Shown here one piece after another: positions 26,727-35,491 of a stretch of 64,000 nt of DNA (position 1 is the first letter of the stretch; each line of letters begins with the position of its first letter). Position numbers and translations under genes: made by a program. Location of the stretch: the NCBI RefSeq assembly GCF_026130545.1, contig NZ_JAMOIM010000001.1, positions 310,001 through 374,000 of the forward strand. Direction: 5' to 3'. Below the pieces are notes generated by a model. That model was given only the letters and a program-made list of their open reading frames with translations, made no database searches and was not told the origin of the DNA. The DNA is from Lichenifustis flavocetrariae (GTDB lineage Bacteria; Pseudomonadota; Alphaproteobacteria; Rhizobiales; Beijerinckiaceae).

Positions 26727-28169
26727 ATGGCTGATTCCTACGACGTTATCATCATTGGGGCTGGTCCCGGCGGCTACGTCACCGCGATCCGGGCGGCGCA
26801 GCTTGGCTTCAAGACGGCGGTCGTGGACCGTGAGCATTTGGGCGGCATCTGCCTCAACTGGGGTTGCATCCCGACCAAAGCATTGCTGCGGTCGGCCGAC
26901 ATCTATCACGGCATGCTGCACGCCGAGAGCTACGGTCTGTCGGCCGGCACGCCCGGCTTCGATCTCGGCAAGGTGGTGGGACGCTCGCGGGGCGTGTCGA
27001 ACCAGCTTGCGACGGGCGTCGGCTTCCTGCTCAAGAAGAACAAGGTGGACGTGATCTGGGGCGAGGCCTCGATCACAAAGTTGGGCGAGATCGCGGTGAA
27101 GCCCGCGACGAAATCCGCCCTTGGCCGTCCGCCGATCCCGGCCCCCAAGGGTGCCCTCGGGCCAGGCTCCTACACGGCTAAGAACATCATCGTGGCGACC
27201 GGCGCCCGGCCGCGTGTGCTGCCCGGCCTCGAGCCGGACGGCAAGCTGATCTGGACCTATTACGAGGCGATGGTGCCCGAGACCATGCCGAAGACCCTGC
27301 TGGTCATGGGCTCGGGCGCGATCGGCGTGGAATTCGCCTATTTCTACCGGACCATGGGCGCCGAGGTGACGATCGTCGAAGTGCTGCCGCAGATCCTGCC
27401 GGTGGAGGATGCCGAAATCGCGGCGCATGCCCGCAAGCGCTTCGAGAAGATGGGCATCAAGGTCATCACCGGCGCCAAGGTGACCGGCGTCGAGAAGGGC
27501 GAGTCGTCAATCACGGCGACGATCGATGATGGCAAGGGCGGGCTCAGCAAGATCACGGCCGACCGGCTGATTTCGGCCGTCGGGGTCGTCGGCAACATCG
27601 ACAATCTCGGGCTGGAGAAGCTCGGCGTGAAGATCGAGCGCGGTATCGTCGCAACGGACGGCAAAGGGGCCACCAACGTGCCCGGCATCTACGCCATTGG
27701 CGATATCGCTGGCGCGCCCATGCTGGCCCACAAGGCCGAGCACGAGGGCGTGATCTGCATCGAGACCATCAAGGGCCTGCACACCCATGCGCTCGACCGC
27801 GCCATGATCCCGGGCTGCACCTACTGTAATCCGCAGATCGCCTCGGTGGGGCTGACCGAAGCCAAGGCCAAGGAAGCCGGTCATGAACTCAAGATCGGCC
27901 GCTTCAATTTCATCGGCAACGGCAAAGCCATCGCGCTTGGCGAACCCGAAGGCCTTGTGAAAACCATCTTCGACGCCAAGACCGGCCAGCTCCTCGGCGC
28001 CCATATGATCGGCGCCGAAGTCACCGAGCTCATCCAGGGATTCGTGGTCGCGATGAATTGCGAGACCACGGAAGAAGAGCTTATCCACGCCGTCTTCCCG
28101 CATCCGACGCTGTCCGAGACGATGCACGAGAGCGTGTTGGATGCTTATGGTCGGGTGGTGCATATGTAG
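26727..28169 (+). CDS. lpdA: Dihydrolipoyl dehydrogenase (E3)
   Basis: A 480-residue FAD/NAD disulfide oxidoreductase that reoxidises dihydrolipoamide. FAD-binding YDVIIIGAGPGGYVTAIRAAQ; redox-active disulfide Cys42-Cys47 in GGICLNWGCIPTKALLR; NAD-binding GSGAIGVEFAYFYRTMGAEVTIVE; FAD contact GIYAIGDIAG; catalytic dyad in AVFPHPTLSETMHE. A loop of ~20 residues around 130-147 (KSALGRPPIPAPKGALGPGS) is longer than in E. coli Lpd but typical of PDH-linked alphaproteobacterial enzymes. It closes the operon ~100 bases after pdhC, behind a REP-like repeat. Confidence 0.96.
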   Translation: MADSYDVIIIGAGPGGYVTAIRAAQLGFKTAVVDREHLGGICLNWGCIPTKALLRSADIYHGMLHAESYGLSAGTPGFDLGKVVGRSRGVSNQLATGVGFLLKKNKVDVIWGEASITKLGEIAVKPATKSALGRPPIPAPKGALGPGSYTAKNIIVATGARPRVLPGLEPDGKLIWTYYEAMVPETMPKTLLVMGSGAIGVEFAYFYRTMGAEVTIVEVLPQILPVEDAEIAAHARKRFEKMGIKVITGAKVTGVEKGESSITATIDDGKGGLSKITADRLISAVGVVGNIDNLGLEKLGVKIERGIVATDGKGATNVPGIYAIGDIAGAPMLAHKAEHEGVICIETIKGLHTHALDRAMIPGCTYCNPQIASVGLTEAKAKEAGHELKIGRFNFIGNGKAIALGEPEGLVKTIFDAKTGQLLGAHMIGAEVTELIQGFVVAMNCETTEEELIHAVFPHPTLSETMHESVLDAYGRVVHM

Positions 28170-28679
28170 TATGCGATATCTTGGTGCGAACGCCGCAAGC
28201 ATGCCATAGCGGGTCGCACTGATCGCAGGGCATGAGCGCCTATTCAACCAAGCCAACAAATACGCCTGGCAACATATTGCGTGCGCCTTCTCTCCGGACT
28301 GCCTGGCGAGATGACCGAGACCGAGTACCGCCTCGACGTTTGCGCGAAGCGATCATGCGGGTCGCATCGTTGCATCTGTTCGGTATCGGGCCTCTGACGA
28401 GGACGGTGGCGAGCCCGTCGTCTACGACACCTTCCTGCGAGACGAATGTCCAGCTGACACGGTGTTCATACGCTTCAGGGCCGCGCGGCGAGCGATGCCA
28501 TCGATCATGAAGTCCAGCACTCCGGAGGGGCGCTGGCAACATGCCGTTGAGCAATCGATGAGCTTACAAGCTTGCCATGTCCTGAGGCACGATGTTTGCT
28601 AACGCCTCAGAGGCGTTTGTCAACGACAGCCTCCTGGCGATTGGGGTTTGCGGCCGCCGTACAATGGACAGGAGCGGTG
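28170..28679. other. 510-base region without a convincing gene
   Basis: Only short overlapping frames with poor codon structure are seen. There is no tRNA, no insertion-sequence end and no strong hairpin. It separates the PDH core block from the accessory TRAP block and may hold decayed coding sequence plus the LysR promoter. Confidence 0.45.
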
Positions 28680-29561
28680 ATGCAGCACTTGGATATCGAT
28701 TCTCTTGCAGTGCTGATCGCGGTCAGCCGTCGTCAGAGTTTTTCCGCTGCCGCAAGGGAGATCGGGCGGAGCCAGGCCGCCATCTCGTTCACGGTGGCCC
28801 GACTTGAAGAGCAAGTGAAGGTTCGATTGTTCGAACGGACACCACGAGGCGTTATGGCCACGCCCGCCGGCCTCGCCCTCGTGACATATGCCCTACGGAT
28901 CATCGCGCTCGAAACGGAGGCCCTCAAGTGCCTGCAGGGCGATGTCGACCATGCGCGTGTGCGACTCGGTCTACCGGACGACTACATGGATGGGCTGGGA
29001 TCGTCGGTGCTGTCGCATTTCGCAGCGGCTTGGCCCCGTGTTCAGGTCGAGATCACCTGTGACTTTTCCCGGCGATTGGAGACGCTGGTTGCCGCGGGCG
29101 ACCTCGATATCGCGGTCATCACGCGTGACAGGCGATCCTTGGCAGGAGAAAAGCTGCGGGACGAGCCGCAAGTCTGGTGCGCTCGGCACGATACCCGGCC
29201 CGAACGGGAGGATGTGTTGCCCGTGGCTCTGTTCAGCGACCAGTGCCGCGCCCGGCCTTTGATCGTCGAAGCCTTGGAGGCGCTCCGCCGCCCCTGGCGC
29301 CTTGCATTCACCTGCAGTCACCTGCATGGGATCTATGCGGCGGTTGAGCGGGGAGCGCTCGCCGTTCTACCTGCCTCCTGCGTCCCGGCGCATTTCCGTG
29401 TCGTCGGACCCGAGGACGGGTTGCCGGACCTTCCGACCCTCGAACTCGCTCTTCTCGTTGGCGAGGGCGTTGGCGTCATGCCACGACGACTGGCGCGAAT
29501 TCTCCGGGATCGCTTCGTTCCGGATCAGGTCTCGGACGGGAGGACTGCCACTGCCGCCTGA
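28680..29561 (+). CDS. LysR-family transcriptional regulator
   Basis: A 293-residue LTTR. The winged HTH at residues 4-63 has LDIDSLAVLIAVSRRQSFSAAAREIGRSQAAISFTVARLEEQVKVRLFERTPRGVMATPAG. The effector domain contains VRLGLPDDYMDGLGSSVLSHFAAAWPRVQVEI and DLDIAVITRDRR. ATG 28680 has AGGAGCG 4-8 bases upstream. Its 3' end overlaps the tail-to-tail aminotransferase gene by 37 bases. It most likely controls the convergent TRAP/aminotransferase operon or itself; the effector is unknown. The conserved LTTR second subdomain is short. Confidence 0.88.
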   Translation: MQHLDIDSLAVLIAVSRRQSFSAAAREIGRSQAAISFTVARLEEQVKVRLFERTPRGVMATPAGLALVTYALRIIALETEALKCLQGDVDHARVRLGLPDDYMDGLGSSVLSHFAAAWPRVQVEITCDFSRRLETLVAAGDLDIAVITRDRRSLAGEKLRDEPQVWCARHDTRPEREDVLPVALFSDQCRARPLIVEALEALRRPWRLAFTCSHLHGIYAAVERGALAVLPASCVPAHFRVVGPEDGLPDLPTLELALLVGEGVGVMPRRLARILRDRFVPDQVSDGRTATAA

Positions 29562-30757
29562 AAGGCAGCCGCGAGAGCATCGATCTCCTCCGGTCCGTGA
29601 GAAAACGACATATACACGCGACCGAAACACTGCGGCATCACGATCACGCCTCGCGCCCGCATCGCGTGATGAAGCTCGAGGGAGAATGTCGGTTGCGCAA
29701 AGGCCAAGGCCTCAGTGTAGTTTGTCGGGCGGGCACCCGGCCAGATCGTGAAGACAGTGCCATAGCCGCTTGTCTCGATCTCGACAGCCGACCCGGTGTG
29801 GCATGCCGCAAATCGGCTCCGTAGGGCGTCGCCTCGCGCGAGCAGGGCTGGATAATCTTGTTGGTCGAGTTCGGCCAATGTCGCGTTGACCGCTGCGCAA
29901 GCGACAGGATTGCCACTATAGGTCCCCGCGCGGTTGGCCCGCCCATCTTCCAGAACCCGCATGACGTCGAGGCGCCCAAGGACGGCCGCAACCGCCATGC
30001 CGCTTCCGATTGCCTTGCCGACAGTGGCAAGATCGGGATCGAGTCCGAGACGGTGGCTCGTCAGCCCTGCATGGAGGCGGAACCCCATCAGCACCTCGTC
30101 GGCGATGAGAAGGGCGCCGTGTCGGCGTGCGAGGGTTTGGAGATGCTCAAGGTAGCCGGGCGCGGGCATGATGCAACCCGCGTTGGCCATCATGGGCTCG
30201 ACGATGATCCCCGCAATGTCAGTGCGTTCCGCGAAGACCGCTTCCGCATCGGCGAGATCATTGAATCGGGCCAGAACCATGGAGCCATTGTCGGGCCTAT
30301 GGTTCGCCGCCGGGTGGGCTTCCATCGAACCGGCGTTGCCGAAGGCTTGATCGTCGTACCAGCCGTCATAGCCGGCCGCCATCTTCACCACGCGTGAGCG
30401 GCCGGTACAAGCGCGGGCGATGCGACAGGCGAGGTGGACGGCTTCGCTCCCGCTATTGGTGAACACCACCCGCGTGAGCGCACCCGCATGGGCAGCCAGC
30501 GCGGCGGCAGCCGCTTCCTCGCTGCGATGGGCGAAGGCCGGCAACGGACCATCGCGCAAGGCTCGCTGTGCTGCTTCGATTACGGTTGGCGGGGCGTGTC
30601 CGAGGATCGTGCCACCAAACCCCAATGCCGTGTCGATGTAGCGCCGGTTGTCCGTATCCCAAAGATAGGGGCCCGCCGCGCGCTGCACCGAGAAGGCTTC
30701 GCCGGGCAGGGAACGGCCAGCACTGGATATGCCGCCGACGAGATGGGTTGCCGCCAT
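29525..30757 (-). CDS. Class III aminotransferase, glutamate-1-semialdehyde aminomutase-like
   Basis: A 410-residue PLP enzyme. Signatures: YIDTALGFGGTILGHAPPTVIEA, TNSGSEAVHLACRIARACTGRSRVVKMAAGYDGWYDD, GIIVEPMMANAGCIMPAPGYLEHLQTLARRHGALLIADEVLMGFRL and the Schiff-base Lys in LATVGKAIGSGMAVAAVLGR. The set resembles HemL-type aminomutases and their catabolic relatives rather than biosynthetic HemL. Being the last gene of a TRAP transporter operon (3 bases after dctM), it probably acts on the imported compound, for instance an amino acid or amine; this is inference. The 3' end overlaps the LysR gene by 37 bases. Confidence 0.85.
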   Translation of the reverse strand: MAATHLVGGISSAGRSLPGEAFSVQRAAGPYLWDTDNRRYIDTALGFGGTILGHAPPTVIEAAQRALRDGPLPAFAHRSEEAAAAALAAHAGALTRVVFTNSGSEAVHLACRIARACTGRSRVVKMAAGYDGWYDDQAFGNAGSMEAHPAANHRPDNGSMVLARFNDLADAEAVFAERTDIAGIIVEPMMANAGCIMPAPGYLEHLQTLARRHGALLIADEVLMGFRLHAGLTSHRLGLDPDLATVGKAIGSGMAVAAVLGRLDVMRVLEDGRANRAGTYSGNPVACAAVNATLAELDQQDYPALLARGDALRSRFAACHTGSAVEIETSGYGTVFTIWPGARPTNYTEALAFAQPTFSLELHHAMRARGVIVMPQCFGRVYMSFSHGPEEIDALAAAFQAAVAVLPSET

Positions 30758-30760
30758 GCC

Positions 30761-32047
30761 TCAAAGTCCGAAAAAGTGCGGCAGCCACTCGGTCAGGGGC
30801 GCTACCATTGCGAGCAGGACCACGCAGGCCACGCTTGCGGCCCAGTAGGGCGCGAGCCAGCGCGACACAGCCCACATGTCCACGCGGGCGACGTTGCAAA
30901 CCACGAAGATGTTGGTGCCGATCGGGGGCGTGAAGAGCCCGATGCCGAGCGTCACGATGAACAGGAGGCCGATCTGGTATTCACCGAAGCCCGCCGCGCG
31001 TGCGATCGGATGAAGGATAGGGCCGAGAATGACCAGGGCTGGCCCGAGGTCGAGCCAGAAGCCCACGACTTTCAGCAACCCGAGGACAAGCATCATCGTG
31101 AGCGCCGGGCCGACATGGAGTCCGGTAATCCAGGAAGCCGCCAGCATGGGGATGCGCTCGACAGTCAGGACCCAAGCGAATGGTGTTGCCACCGCCATGA
31201 CCATCATGATCGCGCCCGTCGTGGCGAGAGCGTCCCGGGCAATCCCGATCAGATGACCGGGTTTCAACTCCCGATAAACCAAAGCCCCGACCAGTAGCGC
31301 GTAAATCACCGCGAGACCTGCGGCTTCGGTTGCTGTTGCCAGGCCACCGACGATGGAGCCGAGGATCAGCAGCGGCATCAGCAGGGCCGGTCCGGCGGCG
31401 CCGGTCTCGGCCATGAAGCGGCGCATTGTCAACCGCTGCTCAAGGCGGGGAAAGCCGTGACGGACTCCGACGCCATAGGAAACCAGCATGAAGGCTGCGC
31501 TGACCAGCAGACCGGGGACAATGCCGGCCACGAACAATCCGCCGATCGACGTGTTGGTGATCACTCCATAAAGGATGATGATCACGCTTGGCGGCACGAT
31601 GATGCCGAGCGTCCCCGAGGCGGCGGTGACGGCCGCCGCAAACGCGAGGGGATACCCCCGCGCGTGCATGGCCGGTATCATGATGGACGCCACGGCTCCC
31701 GTGTCGGCCGTCGCAGAGCCGCTGATGCCGCCGTACACGAGACAAGTCGCGACATTGGCGAGCCCGAGGCCGCCACGCAGACGCCCGAAAAGGCTTTCCG
31801 CGACACCCACGATGCGACGCGTCAGGCCGCCCTCGTTCATGATCCCCCCTGCCAAGAGAAACAGTGGGATCGCCGATAAGGTTATGCTGTCGGCCCCGTG
31901 CAGGGTCTGCGACGCGAGCCAGGACAGCGGAAGATGCAGTCCGCTCGTCGTGATGGCCAGCAAGGTCGCGGCCGCCATGGCCCAAACCACCGGGATCCCG
32001 GCCAACAACAGCACCAGGAAGGTGCCGATCATGAGCGCGACCGTCAT
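30761..32047 (-). CDS. dctM: TRAP transporter large permease (DctM)
   Basis: A 428-residue membrane protein with about 12 hydrophobic segments. Family markers: PLFLLAGGIMNEGGLTRRIVGVAESLFGRLRGGLGLANVATCLVYGGISGSATADTGAVASIMIPAM, GTLGIIVPPSVIIILYGVITNTSIGGLFVAGIVPG, and LGIGLFTPPIGTNIFVVCNVARV. It moves the substrate delivered by DctP using a sodium or proton gradient. The start overlaps dctQ by 4 bases. The following aminotransferase starts 3 bases after its stop. Confidence 0.93.
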   Translation of the reverse strand: MTVALMIGTFLVLLLAGIPVVWAMAAATLLAITTSGLHLPLSWLASQTLHGADSITLSAIPLFLLAGGIMNEGGLTRRIVGVAESLFGRLRGGLGLANVATCLVYGGISGSATADTGAVASIMIPAMHARGYPLAFAAAVTAASGTLGIIVPPSVIIILYGVITNTSIGGLFVAGIVPGLLVSAAFMLVSYGVGVRHGFPRLEQRLTMRRFMAETGAAGPALLMPLLILGSIVGGLATATEAAGLAVIYALLVGALVYRELKPGHLIGIARDALATTGAIMMVMAVATPFAWVLTVERIPMLAASWITGLHVGPALTMMLVLGLLKVVGFWLDLGPALVILGPILHPIARAAGFGEYQIGLLFIVTLGIGLFTPPIGTNIFVVCNVARVDMWAVSRWLAPYWAASVACVVLLAMVAPLTEWLPHFFGL

Positions 32048-32547
32048 ACCGGCGTTCCGGCGCCTTGCTGGCCGACAGTCGCGGGAGCGTGCGCCTCGGA
32101 TGGAGGCACGCGACCGAAGAGGCGACGTAGCGCCAGAACACCGAGGCAGGCTCCGAGCACGGGTGCCGCGGTCAATTGGACAAAGCCCGGCCAGCGCAGC
32201 AACGGCGTCGGGACTAGGCCCGAACGGTCGATGGCCGCGATCCCGCTGACCAGAAGGGCAGCACCGACGATCAGCACCACCACCGCACCCAGTTTTTCGA
32301 GCAAACGCTGCCAGGGCGGCGAGGCCGCCGACCTTAACACCTCGAAGGCGGCATTCTCCCGCCGTGCCTCGGCCAAACCTGCGCCGAGAAACGTGGTCCA
32401 GATGAAAGCGATCCCGGCGACTTCATACGACCATTCGAAGCCGGTCGTACCCAAGAACCGCGTGACCACCGCGATGAGGGTGGCCGCAACCATGACAAGT
32501 AAAGATCCAATGCCCGCCGCCGTCAGCAGCCGCAGCGGAAACCTCAC
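32044..32547 (-). CDS. dctQ: TRAP transporter small permease (DctQ)
   Basis: A 167-residue protein with four predicted TMs (ASSLLVMVAATLIAVVTRFLG-type first/second helices, LGAVVVLIVGAALLVSGIAAI and LTAAPVLGACLGVLALRRLF). Family feature: EVAGIAFIWTTFLGAGLAEARRENAAFEVL. It forms the membrane unit with DctM. It overlaps both dctP and dctM by 4 bases (ATGA type), so the three are translationally coupled. Confidence 0.9.
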   Translation of the reverse strand: MRFPLRLLTAAGIGSLLVMVAATLIAVVTRFLGTTGFEWSYEVAGIAFIWTTFLGAGLAEARRENAAFEVLRSAASPPWQRLLEKLGAVVVLIVGAALLVSGIAAIDRSGLVPTPLLRWPGFVQLTAAPVLGACLGVLALRRLFGRVPPSEAHAPATVGQQGAGTPV

Positions 32548-33539
32548 TTGCCTTTCGCTTGGTTCGCGGCGGCGGTAACCTCCTCGACGAAAGGCTTTCC
32601 CCAGACTTGGCCATATTTGGCATAGACCGACGCCACCGCGGTCTGGAACGGCCCCTTATCGACCGTGTTGACCTCGACGCCCTTACTCTTCAGCTCGGCA
32701 ATGACGCGCGCATAGGTGCTGTCGAGCTGACCGCGATACCAGGTCACAGTGTCGGCGGCCGACGTGTCGAGGGCTTTTCGCTGCTCCGCCGGCAAGGCAT
32801 CGTAGCGATCCTTGTTGATGTACCAGAAATTCGCGGTCCAGATGTAATTCGAAATCGTCAAGTACTTGGCGGCCTCGTACCATTTCTGATCCTGGAAATC
32901 CCGCATCTCTGGCTCGACCCCATCCACCACATGCGATTGCAGGGCTGTGTAGACCTGCCCGAACGGGATCGCCTGCGGCAGCGCGCCGAGCGCCTTCAAC
33001 GTGTCGAGGATGACCGGGATCGGCGGCGTGCGCAGCTTCAGACCTGCCAGATCGGCTGGCGCTTTGATGGGCCGGCGGCTGTTCGCAAAATCGCGAAAGC
33101 CGGAATCCAGAAAGCCGAGGAGAACAAAACCCTTGTCCTGGCCAAGCGCCTTGAGCTTTTGACCCTCCGGGCCATCCAGAAACCCGTGCACGTTGGCAAG
33201 ATCGTCGAACAGGAACGGGAGCGCGAGCACGTTCAGTTTGGGATCAATGCCATCGACGACGCCACCCAGTCCGATGTCGATTGAGCCTGCGCCGACACCT
33301 TCCGCGATGGGGCCCTCGTCACCAAGTTGGCCGTTCGGGAAATCCTGGATTGTCAGTTGGCCGTTTGTCGCCTGATTGAGCTCGTCGGCAAAGCGGCGAA
33401 CGGCCTGATCAATCAAACTGTCCTCGCTGCTCGCATGAGCGAGGCGAAGCGTGGTTTCGGCCTGTGCGGCAGGAGACACCACGATCGTCAGTCCAGTGCA
33501 ACAGAGCGCAATGGCCAGAAGCTTTGATCTCCTCAACAC
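32544..33539 (-). CDS. dctP: TRAP transporter solute-binding protein (DctP)
   Basis: A 331-residue periplasmic protein. Signal peptide about 1-27 (RRSKLLAIALCCTGLTIVVS, cleavage near AQA-ETT). Mature protein: TTLRLAHASSEDSLIDQAVRRFADELNQ, GSIDIGLGGVVDGIDPKL, the ligand-contacting Arg in LAGLKLRTPPIPVILDTLKALGALPQAIPFGQVYTALQSHVVDGVEPE, then WYINKDRYDALPAEQRKAL. The conserved Arg suggests a carboxylate ligand. GTG 33539 is selected: GAGGTGA lies upstream and the signal peptide starts there; the frame continues upstream without support. First gene of dctPQM-aminotransferase. Confidence 0.9.
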   Translation of the reverse strand: MLRRSKLLAIALCCTGLTIVVSPAAQAETTLRLAHASSEDSLIDQAVRRFADELNQATNGQLTIQDFPNGQLGDEGPIAEGVGAGSIDIGLGGVVDGIDPKLNVLALPFLFDDLANVHGFLDGPEGQKLKALGQDKGFVLLGFLDSGFRDFANSRRPIKAPADLAGLKLRTPPIPVILDTLKALGALPQAIPFGQVYTALQSHVVDGVEPEMRDFQDQKWYEAAKYLTISNYIWTANFWYINKDRYDALPAEQRKALDTSAADTVTWYRGQLDSTYARVIAELKSKGVEVNTVDKGPFQTAVASVYAKYGQVWGKPFVEEVTAAANQAKGK

Positions 33540-33972
33540 GGGCTCACCTCTTCGTTGACATCGCGTCAGGATGAGGCTCCGTCCCAGGGGCGTCAAACTC
33601 CGCGTGGAGCAGTGGCTTCCAAGAATTTCCGCAACGCTATCGGTGATGCTTATGACGTCAGCGCGAGCTCTGGGTTTCGCGGTGGGAGTGAACGGATTTC
33701 CCATGCGGTGGACGCTTGGGTCGACGGGTCGAGACGATCGTCCACGAGGTCAATTTACCCGGCATTTCTATGAGCAACAGCCGCTGTCTTCTCCGGAGGC
33801 GATGCTGACATCTGGCTCCCGAAGACGAACCGCAGGGCCGATGGTCGGATCTCTCTCGATCACCCTCCTGCCCAGGTTAAATTCGTTTCATCCGCGTTCT
33901 TCCTGTAACGAGCGCGCGGCTCACCACGTATCTTCCTTCGTACAGGGCGGAATGCAGGCGAGGAGATGATCG
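33540..33972. other. Divergent intergenic region between dctP and msrB
   Basis: 433 bases with no supported gene; short open frames lack ribosome sites. It should hold the promoters of the TRAP operon (minus) and of msrB (plus). No operator is obvious. Confidence 0.45.
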
Positions 33973-34461
33973 ATGACGACGCGACGCACGTTTTTGGGCA
34001 CGGCCGCGGCCGGATTGTCAGCAGCTCTCCTGCCGATGGGGTGGAGCCAACATGCGAAGGCCGAGACCTTCGCGGTCACGCACAGCGAGGCCGAGTGGCG
34101 CAAGCTTCTGACCGGGGATCAGTTCACCGTCCTGCGCAGGAGTGGAACGGAGCGGCCCTTCACCAGCAAGCTGCTCGACGAGCACCGGGCTGGAACCTTT
34201 AGCTGCGCTGGCTGCGAGCAGGCGGCATTTTCCTCCGACACGAAATTCGACAGTGGCACGGGCTGGCCTAGCTTCTGGGCGCCGATCGAGAAGGGTGTGG
34301 GGCAGGAAACCGATTCAAGCTTCGGCATGGCGCGCACCGCCATCCATTGCGCGCGCTGCGGCGGTCATCTCGGCCATGTCTTCGATGACGGCCCGAAGCC
34401 GACAGGGCTGCGCTATTGCATGAACGGAGTGGCGCTGTCGTTCAAACCGACAGCGGCATAG
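33973..34461 (+). CDS. msrB: Exported methionine-R-sulfoxide reductase MsrB
   Basis: A 162-residue MsrB with a twin-arginine leader (MTTRRTFLGTAAAGLSAALL, TRRTFLG matching the Tat consensus), so it probably acts in the periplasm. Zinc-site pairs SCAGCEQAAF and IHCARCGGHLGHVFDDGP are present, with GTGWPSFWAPIEKG and the catalytic Cys in LRYCMNGVALSF. It reduces the R epimer of protein-bound methionine sulfoxide. An exported MsrA gene follows 212 bases downstream, forming a stereochemically complete repair pair. Unlike MsrPQ it would need a periplasmic thiol reductant; none is encoded nearby. Confidence 0.92.
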   Translation: MTTRRTFLGTAAAGLSAALLPMGWSQHAKAETFAVTHSEAEWRKLLTGDQFTVLRRSGTERPFTSKLLDEHRAGTFSCAGCEQAAFSSDTKFDSGTGWPSFWAPIEKGVGQETDSSFGMARTAIHCARCGGHLGHVFDDGPKPTGLRYCMNGVALSFKPTAA

Positions 34462-34673
34462 CGTCGGGACCACCATGGTCCTTCTCGCGCGGCGCCGTGC
34501 GGGACCCGTTTCGTCGATACGGCGCGGGATGGCCGCGGCACCATGACCAGCCCGTGCCGCTACATGCTTGTGCGATCGGGCAGTACGATGGCCGATCACA
34601 CGTCCGACATCACCTTCCTCGACCCTGCGTTCAGGCTCATGCCTTTGCGCTTGGCTGACAATGGAGCTTCATC

Positions 34674-35411
34674 ATGAGAATAAACACGCATTGGATCTCG
34701 GGCCGGACTGGCAGGTCCGTTCTTCTTGCCGCCGGCCTTGTCGCGGCGGGCGCCGCTTTGGGGCTCGCGCCCCGGTCCTTCGCCGACGAAGTTCGCGCCG
34801 TGCCGGCGCCGGCCGTTGACGAAACGCCGAACGGAGCGACATCGGAGACCGCGGTCCTGGCCGGCGGCTGTTTTTGGGGTGTTCAGGGTGTCTACCAACA
34901 TGTCCAGGGCGTGACGAGCGCCGTCTCGGGCTATGCCGGCGGCGACAAGAGCACGGCGAACTACGACGAGGTCAGCGAGGGCACGACCGGCCACGCGGAG
35001 TCGGTGAAGATCACCTTCGACCCGCGCCGCATCAGCTATGGCAAGATTCTGCAAATCTACTTCTCGGCCGTGCACAACCCGACCGAACTGAACCGCCAGG
35101 GTCCCGACAGCGGCACCCAATATCGATCGGCCGTCTTCCCCACCAGCGACGAGCAGGCCCGGGTGGCCAAGGCCTACAAGTCCCAACTCGGGGCCGCCCA
35201 TGTCTTCGACGCCGCCCTGGTGACGAAGATCGAGCCGGGCAAGAGCTTCTATCCGGCGGAGGCGCATCACCAGGACTTCCTGGCCCGCAACCCGACCTAT
35301 CCGTATATCGCCGTCAATGACATCCCGAAGGTCGAGGCCCTGAAGCGGATGTATCCGGACGTCTACCGCGCCGACCCGGTGCTCGTCGCTGCAGCGCCGA
35401 ACACGAACTAA
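34674..35411 (+). CDS. msrA: Exported methionine-S-sulfoxide reductase MsrA
   Basis: A 245-residue MsrA with an N-terminal export signal (GRTGRSVLLAAGLVAAGAAL, cleavage near SFA-DEV). The catalytic motif is LAGGCFWGVQGVYQHVQGV. The family blocks SGYAGG, YDEVSEGTTGHAESVKITFDP, YFSAVHNPTELNRQGPDSGTQYRSAVF and FYPAEAHHQDF are intact. ATG 34674 has GGAGCTTC upstream. It works on the S epimer, complementing MsrB. The 211-base gap between the two genes holds nothing recognisable. Confidence 0.93.
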   Translation: MRINTHWISGRTGRSVLLAAGLVAAGAALGLAPRSFADEVRAVPAPAVDETPNGATSETAVLAGGCFWGVQGVYQHVQGVTSAVSGYAGGDKSTANYDEVSEGTTGHAESVKITFDPRRISYGKILQIYFSAVHNPTELNRQGPDSGTQYRSAVFPTSDEQARVAKAYKSQLGAAHVFDAALVTKIEPGKSFYPAEAHHQDFLARNPTYPYIAVNDIPKVEALKRMYPDVYRADPVLVAAAPNTN

Positions 35412-35445
35412 GGGTCCGCAGTCGGGTTGTTGCTCTTTCGCTCAA

Positions 35446-35491
35446 CGAGAGCGCTCTCGGCGCAAAGCGGTGTTTACCGCTTTTTGCGCCG
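35446..35491 (-). terminator. Double hairpin at convergent ends of msrA and ABC permease
   Basis: GGCGCAAA...GCGGT pairs with ACCGC...TTTGCGCC at 35459-35490, spanning the permease stop codon. Next to it CGAGAGCGCTCTCG (35446-35459) is a perfect 14-base palindrome. T-runs are weak. It probably blocks transcriptional readthrough from both sides. Confidence 0.5.
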
